Assembly: GCA_013398055.1 (NCBI GenBank)
Contig: VZRS01002658.1
Coordinates: 109,732 to 173,731 of the forward strand
Length of the DNA: 64,000 nt
From: Ifrita kowaldi
Taxonomy: Eukaryota; Chordata; Aves; Passeriformes; Cinclosomatidae
Direction of reading: 5' to 3'
How positions within the stretch are numbered: position 1 is the stretch's first letter; every line of letters starts with the position of its first letter. This document shows, in pieces, positions 14,901 through 26,900 of this stretch. Made by a program: the position numbers and the translations under genes. Below the pieces are notes generated by a model that did no database searches, was not told the origin of the DNA, and saw only the letters and a list, made by a program, of their open reading frames with translations.

Positions 14901-17900
14901 TTGCTAATATTTCTTTAATTTTAAAAATTATTCCAGTTTCATCTATCATATTCAGACAAGGAGTCCCTAGAGAGGGAGCCTAGAGGGGAATCCCAGCAAG
15001 AAGTCTTAAGACGGGCAGCCAAGGATCTTCCTATCTATACACGGACAATGTCTGGAGGTAAATAGGTGTTCAGGAGACTAACAAAGGCAGGTGTCTTGAT
15101 GTACTACCTAAACAAATTTTTTAAAGTTTTCAAGGGTTCGGATTGAAGGGAAGAAGTGTTTTTCATACTTAATAAAATAGCAAAGTGACTCAAGAACTGA
15201 TCTTTAATTTAGCTTTGTTCCAGCTACATTTATTCAGTGTACAAAGATTGTTGGGAAGTAAATTGCAGCATGAATTCAGAATTTTAAAGTGGATTGTCAA
15301 TGCCTTGTTGGTTGTTTTCAAATTGATATTAACAAATAGCTTGTAATACTAACAAGCTGCAGAAGAGGCTGTAGCAGTCATGAACTGCATAAATTTCTTT
15401 TATCATAAGTTAAAATAATAATAATAATAAAACCAGAATTTCAATCTGCATGTCATGTATAGCTAGATAGATCACAGTAAGAAATTGTTACTGTTTTACT
15501 TGTTGGTTGTTCAGTTGCAAGAGCAAAAGGTCTTCCAAACGAAGAGTTAATCTAACTCTAGTCATATTGTCAGTTTTTGAATGCTGGCTAGCTAAGCAAA
15601 TCCAAGAGATAATCTCGCATAATAAATTAAAGCTGTTAGAATAATAGCATAAAATAGCTATATTGTTGAACAGTCTTTAAAGTTTTTCCAGTCTAGTGAG
15701 GGTTTTGTGGGTTTTGTTGGTTGATTGGTTGTTTTACAGAGCTGAAGGGCTTGGGAAAAAAAAAAACCTGATTAGTGTGATTAGCAGAGATTGCAAAAAC
15801 TGAACTTTTTGGGTTCACTCTGATAGATTCAGCATTGCAAGTAGTTGAAGAATGCTTCAGGATTTGCAGCTGCTTCTGATCATGCTGAACTGTTTTCCTG
15901 GGAGTTCTGCTGGGCTGAGCTGATAATATTTACTTTTGCACAGACTTCAGAAATCAAAATGTGTAACTGTACACTGAAATCTAATCTTGGAACTTTTTCT
16001 TTAGCAATCAGGTACTGTGACAGATGCCATCTTGTAAAACCAGATCGTTGCCATCACTGTTCAGTATGCGACAAGTAAGAATATTTTTAAAATAAGTGGT
16101 TTTCTGACTTAACCAATTTTCCTTTCTTAGCACAAAGCTTTTATTTTTTTATGAGTAGATTTTTCAGGCTTAATACTTTGGCAGATACACTTTTTCCCCC
16201 TTAGAGTTTCTTTTTTGAGATTTAGTTTTCCTTTACTTATTTCTAAGGAAGTCTGTAACTTAATCTAATTCATTTGATGACTTCCTTGATGCCAGCATGG
16301 ATTACATGGTCTTACACATTCTTTACATAATGGTTAAAAATTATAAATATTAATAAAGAATTTTCCTTAAGAATGTAACCAAAAATAGCTGATAAACCAA
16401 AATTTGCTTCTTTTGTTAGAATCTGAATAAACATCACTACCCATCTCAATCTAATCATGATGTCACTTACATCTTACCTGAGGTAATAAACTTAATATCC
16501 TATTTTTTACCGAATAACTTGCAGGTTACTTTTGTTTAAAGAAAGAAACAGCCAAACATTCTCCCATTTATAACTGAAGCCATAAAACTAAGTTTTTGTT
16601 TGTCTCACACAGAAGGAAGTTCATATCCATACTCTCCAGAAGTCTGATTGCTTTCTAATTTAATCGTTCTTTCGGCTGTTCTCTCTGACCTTTCTCCAGT
16701 TAGCCTGGATGTGTTTCTTCACTCTGGCCCCCAATGCTTTAAATTTCTAACTTTGAGAGAAGATACTTCTTCAGAGGGTCATTTATTCTTAGCTTTAAGG
16801 CTGTTCCAAGTACTCTTGAGCTGACCAAACATTCCAACACGATTGTGAGATGGAGAAGACATTCTGTTTTGTCCAGCAAAGCAGCAGAGGCACTGAAAGA
16901 GAAACAGATTTGAGGCAGGAAGAGCATCTTGGTTGTGTTGTATGGAATGGTGGTTGCAGTGTCAGATAGGAACATAGTCATGTGTGTTTCTAGTGAAGAA
17001 AAAGGGTGACTTGTTATCCTACAAAATGTGAGTGAAATTTGCAGAATGCAATTAGTTAACATGTTTTGTAGAATACCTTTATTTTGTCCTTACCTTACCA
17101 AAATTTACTTGTTTCAATCATATCTGATTTTCTTGTGAACATTTTATTAGTGGAGACTGATTAATTAATTGTAAAAGTGTTTGGGATTTTTCATACAAGG
17201 TAAGCTCTTAAATCCTTGTCTATATGCATAAAAAGATGTGTATATTTCTATAAAAACAGACCATGTTCTTGGAAATGTATTTAGCTGTATGACTGTGTGC
17301 GTAGTAATTGAATTACCCCAGTTTCTAAGGCTCTGCCAGAAAATAAAGAGTAGTTGAAAAACCTATTCAGATTGAGGACCAAATGCTTAAGTTGACCAAA
17401 TTCTATAAATTACATTTTCTTAAATCACTAAGTTCTTGACATATCAAGTGCTTTGAGTTTGGCTTATCTGGAGTTTCTGCAGTTCCCTTGTAGGTAAACT
17501 GTATTATGTCAATTTATAAAGATGTATTTATTAAATAGATTACATAATACATAGTAAATATGGGTGATTCTTAATCTGTATGTAAATAATTTATATCTGG
17601 CATGTAACTGTGCTTCTGACTATTTTCCTTTCTTTTGTCTTTTGCGATGCTTGGAATTCTGCTGGGCTTTTTTAAAGATGCATTTTGAAAATGGATCATC
17701 ACTGCCCTTGGTGAGTGTACTATTGGTTTCCTTTTCTTATGTTCTGATTTGGTAAAATACACTTTTGTGGGGCCTGCCATGAAGATGATGCTTCAGTTTT
17801 CCTAGAGTTAGATGCATATGCAAGGTTACTGATCTTGCAGAACCGTTGGAGTTATTTACTGTGCTTCCTCTTTTCCTAGTTGTGACTTATGGAAAGAAAT

Positions 17901-20900
17901 TCAAATATCATTTTCATTGGACCTTTGAATTAGGTACCTGCTTATGTTTTTATAAGTATGGATGAAGTATACTTCTGATCAGTGAGAACAACTTTTAAGA
18001 ATTGTGTCTTTGCTTCATAGAGTTCAAGTATTACTGTGTCTTAGTTGCATTGAAGGATGAAATGGTACCCGAGGTTTAAAACGAAAGGGCGAGGCTGTGC
18101 CTAGTTCCTTTTACTGAAGCTCCCAGGACAGCTGGAGTGGGCTTGCTGGAAACACCAAGTTAGCACTTTCAGTTTTACACCCATAAAACCCATTCTTTAT
18201 TTTCTTTCGTTCTTTCTCCCCTCTCCCTCCCACCTTCCCTCCTTTTGCTGACGTGTCAGCCCGCACAGTGGTTTTGTTCTCCTGTCTTTTCTCAGCAGCC
18301 CTTGGAACCAGTGGATAGACAGGATGTATAATTATTTTATGTCAGTTTGGCAGGTGTATCTCACAGAAATAATTGAAGATAATTGCTTAGTAAGGTCCAG
18401 GTTTAGAGGATGGAGTGGTGCATGGCAGTTCTTCGCCATATAAAATGATCAGAAAAGAAGAATCTCCTGTGTTGGACAAACTGAATGGTAGATGGTTCTA
18501 AGCAGTTGTTTTGACACTTTCTTATATCAAATTCTAGGACAGAGGAGGCTCTGTCCTGGGGCAGAAAGGGGTGCTGGGCTCCCCTTGTTTCTCTTTGTCC
18601 TGACTACAGTATCTGCCATAATACAATTTGATTTTAGGAATCCCATCTTATTTTGCATCTACATGGTAGATACAATTGAAAGAAATAGTTACCAGTGGAG
18701 GATAGAGCTTTTTTGCTGTAGGGATAACCAGCATGTGAAAATTGATGATGTTCACTGTTAGTAGTGTGCTTCTTAAAAAAACCCACAAACAACAACAAAC
18801 AAACCAACCCGCAACAAAGCAAACAGGTAAAACTATTGAATGTGGAACAAATTTCTTATAACAAAAAAGGTGTTTTTTCGGCTTTCTAATAGCTGCCTTA
18901 TCTAAAGCTCTAAGAAAAACAGCTGCCAGGCTATTCCTGGCAAAATACCAGTGAAAAGTCTCAACATGACTATTAATATTCAGTATTATAAACACTCCTT
19001 ACAAGCTTTATGGTCTCTTTGGGGTTTTTTGAGTTTTTCTGTCTTAAGACATTTACATGAAAATGTCCTTAGTGAAAGCCTAAATTTCAGAAAAAATCCA
19101 TTGTATCAAATAACAAATCATAAACTGCACTTAGGTTTTGTGTAAAGGGACAGTGAAGTGTTATTTCACTTGGGCAGAAACTTCTAGAAAAACAAACTGT
19201 TTTCCTCAGTAGCATTTGCTTACTGTACATGTTTAGTCTCAATCAAACAACATAAACATACCCAGTTTGAGAGAGTATTTACATTGCTCATTGCTTTTCA
19301 TCTAATATGCAATGGGTGCAAAAAACAGAAATACAAATGGAAAAGGTAATTGAAAGATGTGTAATGCTTCTTGATTGAGAGATGTTCCTTTTGTACTCCA
19401 AGTAACAGAAATGCACTAGAAAAAGAGGCATTGTGCATTTTTTCCTAATTTGAGCAGATGTTCACAGTTCCTTGCTCACCCTGAAAAAAAGAACTATGTG
19501 GAAGAGATGAAAGAGTTTTGAAATACTGCAGAGGTGCTAAACAAGCTTTATAGTTTCCTGTAAATACCCATGTTCACAGGTTCTTAGGGAAGTACATGGC
19601 TGTCTTGCCAGTAAAAGTAAGGATGCAGTTCAGTATAATGGATGGGTTTTAGCCTCTCTGAACATCATTAGGTTCTGCTTTGCTTTTCATGTTGGGATTT
19701 TTTGGTGGGAACAAGTTGGAGGGGAAGGAAGGGGGAAAGAACTCACATGATGCTTAGGGACAGCAGGGAAATAGCAATGAGAGTTACCTCTAATTTAATA
19801 TTCTGCTAGGAAAAGGATTTCTGGAGAGAGGATGGGTAAAAATAACCTATGGAAAGTAAGATGAAGCATTTGGAAGGCAGAGGTAATAAGATGTTGTCAT
19901 GTCCTAGCCCCAAGTCAGCTGTCTTCTTCTTTCTGGGAGGCTTTATTTTGGCTGTCGCTCCTGTGCTAATGGAAGTGCTGTGATAAACGGAAATACTTAA
20001 TGCTAACTGCCCACTAACTACTCTAAAAGGTTTAAGTGATGCTTTAGTGATTCCTAGCGCGGCTGCTACTCACTATTTACAGATGGAGCTGCAGGTGGGA
20101 ATCCAATGGCTTGAGGCATCACCGTTTGTATATAACGCTCTTAGTACTAACAAGGTGCATTTAGGAGCACCTTAGAAATAATTTGAAACATCTCTCCTTT
20201 ATCTTTTGAGTAATCCAAATAGTTAGCATCTCCCAGGTTCTGTTACGCTTTTTGTTAACTGAGTTGCATCACGTTCAGTGCCTTGTAAATTATTTCTTTG
20301 CCTGGCATTTTCAGTAGACTGACCCTTCAGACAGGAATGATATATATTATTTTTGTACTTGAAAATGAAGTGTTTAAAATGTTAGCTGTAATCCAAATTG
20401 TTATTCTGGACTGTTCTGATTGTATGAATGTTTCACTGCAATAACATACCATCATGTAGTCAGTTGTTGGTATGTTTATCAGTTTTACTCTTTCTCAGAA
20501 GCGTTACACTTCAAATCTAACCACCGTTCTTGGGGCTTAAGATTTGCTCCAACATGCTCAAACAGTACAATTACAAAACCTTGGTGTTTACTTTCTCTTC
20601 AGTCTTCTCCTGAACAATTCTTTTCCAGTAAGACTTCTGCAGTGTAGGGCCTTGTCAGAATTGAAGGGAGCATAATAATTTGTGGAAGGTTATTTTGACA
20701 TGTGTTCCACATGCCATAGTGCAAAAGAACAGTTAGAAATAAATCTTTGATTCAAGAAACTTCATCTTCGGGGAATAACATTTCACTTGGTGTTTTATCA
20801 TGGAATTGCTTACTTTGACATATTTAATGAAAAAACCCACTTCACTGTGGACAATTTTATATTTACTTTTCGATAAGAATAATAATGAGCTTACAAATAT

Positions 20901-23900
20901 ATCTTCTTTTTCTTTAACTAGAACAATCTGTTGTGAGCCCTTAACTGTAGTTAAACAAATGCATAGTTGTTGCTGCATGTTTAAATGACAATGCTAAGTT
21001 TAATGTTCAGCCAAGGTGTCATGTTTTGTCTAAACAAAACTTAGAACAAAGTGACCCAACTCGCTACCCACCCTGAGAATGGGTAACAGTAATGTACAGT
21101 GAAAATTTCTTTGCTAGTTTAAGATTTTACCCATATCTGATTAGCATGTCTCCTGCCATTAGCATCAGTATCTCCCTAAAGAAGAGAATAGTTGCAGTAG
21201 CTTGTCCTGCGCTTCTGGAAGCTAAAGTTGAACCTCACCACACATTCTTTTTTTTCTTTTTTTTTTTGAGAATTATTTATCAGTATACAAGTATCTTTAT
21301 GGATGTAGTCTTCTGTTAATTGGCTGATCTTTCTGACAGCAGTATCAGTTAGGTTTTTTTAAACTCATATGAAGAGTTCTGTCAAAATTAGCGCGAAGAT
21401 AACTTTGATTAGCTTCTCACTGCAACCAAGTAAAAGAGGAAGCAGTTTGCCAATAAACTGCCCATGGGGAGCACTCCAGTATTTTTTCATTTGGTGGGTG
21501 TAATATCATTATATGTTTAATAGAGCTCTAAAATTCATAATACTTAATATATTGCCTCTAATGGGAAGCTTGTGGTACTAAATGCACCCTCTTCATCACA
21601 GTGTATACTCGTTGCTCATTATCATGTGTAAAACCTTTACAAATGGGAGACAGGTGATCTTAAAGCCCGTAAGTGAAAATGATAAAATGAGATTTATTTT
21701 AACATTGAGATGTGTTTCTAATGTCTTATTTCCTGTCATTTTGTCACTGATATGGAATGTTTCCTGTTCAACAGTAGCATTACTCTCATTATTTTATGTA
21801 AATATGGATATTTTTAGGAATCTCCTATGAATGCTCTTATATTTGAGAATCTTACTAAGAAGTTTTGTAGTATGAGAAGTTTTAAGTATATAGTATGATT
21901 AATGAAGGAGGATCTGGATTAAATGAGACTGCTTTTATTCTCACAAAATTCAGTCAAGTTTCAGTTCTTGACTTGTTACTGTCCCAGCTGACATGCAGTA
22001 TGCCTGATGGTATAATATGAATACTTACATGCAAACTAAGAATATAGCTAACTGCAATCACATTCACATCAGATGTGCGGAGAACAAATTTCGTACCATA
22101 AGTGAAAATTTAATTTCAGTAAGCTGTTTTGAAAGTGGTGTTACCTGGTAAAGTTCTTTGGGCTTTTTTGTGGTGGTGGTGGTGTTTTGGTTTGGGTTAC
22201 TACATTAATTTGTGAATTGAAGTGAAATCCATTCCAGTAGCTTGAGGCAGCAGAGATAGGAAGCAAAACTTCATTTGCATGCTAGTAGAAGCATTTTTAG
22301 AGTAAATAAGTTTAATTTAAATTGTATGAAAGCAAAGAAAACTTTAATGACATTTCATTTTTATGAGGGATTTTTTTTGTTGTTGTTTTTATCAGGGTGA
22401 ACAACTGTGTAGGATTCTCCAATTACAAATTTTTTCTTCTCTTCTTGGCTTACTCGCTACTGTATTGCCTTTTCATTGCTGCAACAGATTTGCAGTACTT
22501 TATCAAGTTTTGGACAGTAAGTACCCTAGACTACATACTGAGTTTGAGTGTGTGAAGTTACTGCTGTGCAAGAAGTCTGAGATTCTAAAGGGGCCTACAA
22601 AAAAGCTAGAAATGGACATTTCTACAAGGACATGTAGTGATAGTACAAGGGGAAATGACTTTAAGCTGAAAGAGGGCAGATATTGATTAGGTATTAGGAA
22701 GAAATTCTTTACTGGTGAGGCATTGGAAGGGGTTGCTCAGAGAAGATACCAGTTCCCCATTCCTGTAAGTGTTCCAAGCCAGGTAGGATGGGGCTTTGAG
22801 CAACCTGGTCTAATGGAAGATGCCCCTGCCCATGGCGGGGGCGTTGGGAACTAGATGATCTTTATGGTCCCTTTCAAGCCAAGGCATTCTGTGATTCCAA
22901 GGCATTACATTGTAAACTAACACCTCCTAATATCATGTACAAGAATACAAAAGATTTAATAAATCATAGTCCTCTTTTTTTTTCTCTTTATCATATTTTA
23001 ATGAAATTTCACTTACTGCTTCATTATTTTGAAAAGGCTAATTAAATGACACAATTTTTGTAAAGACAAATTATTCCTCTCTGAAAGACACTTCAAAGTT
23101 CAGATCTAAATTTCAGGTTCTTGCTTTCAGTATTTATAGTTTCCCAAGAAAGGGCCTGTTTCTTTAACTTATCTGCTGTCACCAACCTAATTGCATGGCT
23201 CTCTGTACATAGAAGGTGTATAATCCATTTGTTTATATTCTTGTTGTGTGGTGTATTTGTGCTGAATTTGATTTGGCTGGATAGAGGATTATTAATAATC
23301 AAATTAAACAGCTATTTCCCCAGTTCTAATGGCATTTTTTTTTTTGATTTTTAGAATGGCCTTCCTGATACTCAGGCCAAGTTCCACATCATGTTTTTAT
23401 TCTTTGCTGCAGCTATGTTTTCTGTCAGTTTGTCTTCTCTCTTTGGGTATCACTGTTGGCTTGTCAGCAAGAATAAATCTACATTAGGTAAGTAGATTTA
23501 ATGCTTCTGTGTTTGACAGCAACAAATTAATAATAAAAGTATCTTAGATGCATGGGGGTAATGGAAGAAGTGGGCAATTTTATACAGGTTCCTTGGATCT
23601 TGGTTAGAAGACTCCCAGGTTCTGCTGCTTCCTGGAAATTCTGAGTTTCTCCCTTGTCCCAAAGGGCCAAGTTATTAATGAATGTACGTTCTTCCTCTCA
23701 CTGCTTTCCACCCACAGTTTGTTAACAGAAACCGGATAAACTAAAAAAATGAAAATAAAATCAAGATAAATTTCCAATAAATGTTAGATGGACTACTGCA
23801 CACTTGCACATGTGATTCTTGTTTGGCATTCCCAGCCCCAGGTCAGAGTCCTCCCACATGGTGTCTCAGTCAGGGCAGTGGCTCCAGCTCTTTGTTCCCA

Positions 23901-26900
23901 CCCTTGCCCCCTGCAGAACCAAAGTTCTGTCAGAGCTGACTTGTGAACAGAAGAACAGGCAGTGCTTCTGTATTTAGTAGTAAGTGAACAATGGGGATCC
24001 CAAAGGCAGTTTCACAGTTGTGAGAACTGTCTCCCACATATGCATAGAAAGGCCTATGTGTTATGAATTAATTTTAAAAACCTCAGAGAAGGTGTGCTGT
24101 GCCTCTGCTACATGGCAGTGTAAATAACTGCATCGAACAGGAGCGCTAGACCATGATTTCCCTCCACTTCAGTGCACATGTCTGATGACAAATCTTAATA
24201 AATAGAAGAATGTGTAGAAGATTGAAGTGCCTCTTCTCTACTATATGCTGGACTGTAAAAATGCCAGTTTGAAATACAGTCATTAAAATTTCTAAATCTC
24301 TAAATGCTTTGCTGTTGACGTAAGCTGAATTAAAGTAGGCCAATGAATTGACCTCTATTTTCCAGTTCTCTTTGGATTTGCTAATGATGATTGATGATTT
24401 TGGTGATTAATGAAAAACTTTGAGAATAGATATCTGTATCAATGGAAGAAAGCTTGTTTACTTTAAGATTTCCTCTAGCATTTTTGAGTTTCTTCAGTAC
24501 TCTAACAAATCATTGACTTTGAACAATTTTTTCCTGGTATTAATTTGTATCTAGTAAAGGAGTAAAGGAAAGTAAAGTAAAGGAAAGTTTTATTAGAGAT
24601 GCTTATTTGAATGGAAATACATTAGTGTTCTGTTTATAAACTCATCTTATAATTTTAGTGCAAAATAATTTGTTCAGAGGTAACCATGATACATTACACT
24701 TCTAATTCAACATTTCATGTTTTCAAAACAAATGGAACCCCATACTGGTCACATAACATGTTTCCTGCATGCTTAAGTTACTCAAAAAGATCTGGGTGTT
24801 TCTTCCCAGATCTTCTTCTTCTTTGGGAAACTGCTCAATATGTGAAGCCTTAAAAATGCAATTGTGGTAATGAAGCCATGATAGCTTTAAGTGTGACTGT
24901 GCTTAAATCATCCTGGGAGTTCTTTTCCTAGTCTAACATGGGCATCTAAAAAGGTGCCCCCATTTTCCCTTCCCCCTTCTTTAAAACCCATTGTAAGTAG
25001 TGCACACTGCATGTGGAAGGTCACTTCCAGCAGTTCATAGCTAAGGCTTGACTGCAGAAGGACAGTCTCAGTGGGATTCTTACATGGTTTGTGGGAGCTG
25101 TACGGTCAGGACATCGGGACACAGCTCGCCTGCTATGTATAGCCAGTTAGGGCAATTAAATGGCTATCACTTACTTGGTGGAAAGTGAATGAATATTCTG
25201 CTTCAGGCACTTTGCAACACTTGAAGCTATATTTAGCTCTCTTCTCCAGAAATTTAGGTTGAATGTCTGGGGGGAATAATCTGGGTCTATGAGCAAAGAC
25301 GTTTCTTTATGCAGTGGTAAAAACACACAGTATTTTCATGCCCCAGGGTGTTAAATGCTAGTCTTACTACTAAAGTGGGTTAACTTTTTCTTATTTTCCA
25401 TTACTTTTTCTGTAATAAACCCTCTGTTTAGGTTTTTCTTTCTTGAACACTCTCTGTGGTATAGTCACATGCTGAAATCTTCATATAAACATACCATGCC
25501 TTCTTGAGAAGTGAATTCCTCACTCTTCCTTGGCTTGATGAGGGAGGAGAGTGAAGGAGACTCGCACCTTTCCTCAGCCACTGGACTTGCTCCATATGCA
25601 CAGTGCCTGTGTAGCACTGACTTTGGTTTCTAGGAGTGCACTCACTCTCTCTCAGTCGTTTGGGTGGTACAGCCTTTCCTCTTGGATGATGGTACCCGCA
25701 GGGCAATTGCCTAAATACTGGTGGGAGACTGAAACATGCTAACTTGCAAAGAGGTCTAAATAATCTTTCTCTTTTCAGAGGTATTCAGAGCTCCCATATT
25801 TCGTCACAGGACAGATAAGAATGGCTTTAGCTTGGGCTTCAGCAAAAACCTAAGGCAGGTGTTTGGTGATGAGAAGAAATACTGGTTGCTGCCTGTGTTT
25901 TCAAGGTATACTGTTCCTAATGCTTCATTTGTTTAAATTATTGAATAATCAGGATCCAGAGAGTTTTGGGGGATGGTTAGTGTTTTGAAATAAGATATAG
26001 TAATACTTTAATTTTAAAAGTTCTTCAAAGTTGAGAGTTTTTTGTATATATGACACTAATTCTGAATTTTTCAGTTTAGGGGATGGTTGCTCCTTTCCGA
26101 CTTGCCTTGTTAATCAGGATCCTGAGCAAGCTTCCACACCTGGTGGACTTAATTCATCATCCAAAAAGTAATCTGCTTTTTGTTACTCATTTCAAATAGT
26201 TGATTTTATTTTTCCTGTGCACACATAAACAAAATGATGCATAATATACTTAAAAGTGGTAGGGAAATGAAGAGTATCTTTTTAATAAATCCAAGTCAGA
26301 TTTTAAACAGTTAAGCTGTAAAACAGGTAATCCTCAGATTTATATTTGAATTTATGGAAATGAGATGGGGTGGGTTTTTCCCCTGATGTGCTTTGTCTCG
26401 GTTCAGTGGCATCCCAGGACCTGAATTTTCCACACCTGCCTAACAATCAGTATCAGCAGCATTCTATTCTGCATTCATCAGAGATGGTTGGTTAGTCAGT
26501 CCGCCTGTGATACAAATGCATTACCTTGCATGGCTTTTGGGGGACCCCCGCTTCTTCTTGTCTGGTGAAAGCTGCTTCATATAAGGGAATCCCTAATGGC
26601 ACTTGTGCCAAAGCACAAGAAGCTGAATATTAAGTGTTCTTTCTGCTGATAATAGAACATATTTTATTAATTCTTATCCTTAATGGACATGACATCTTTA
26701 AAGTGTGAAAAGTATGCATATGCTCCTTTAAATAACGTCATATTGCGTCTTTTTCGAAACATTTATGTAATGAAAAGTGTGATAAGTATAGTAGACTTGA
26801 ATATGTGGGTAAGAAATGATAATGGAATCATATTGATGATCTTTTATTCATAGAAGACGTACTACATTTCAGCTGGCTGTTTACTGATGTTTTATCTTAC

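Noticed and set aside
15845..16078. 77-codon frame beginning MKNASGF as a complete small zinc-finger protein
   Set aside because: Only the part from 16005 is coding (ZDHHC2 exon 5); the upstream part is intron 4 read through the acceptor.
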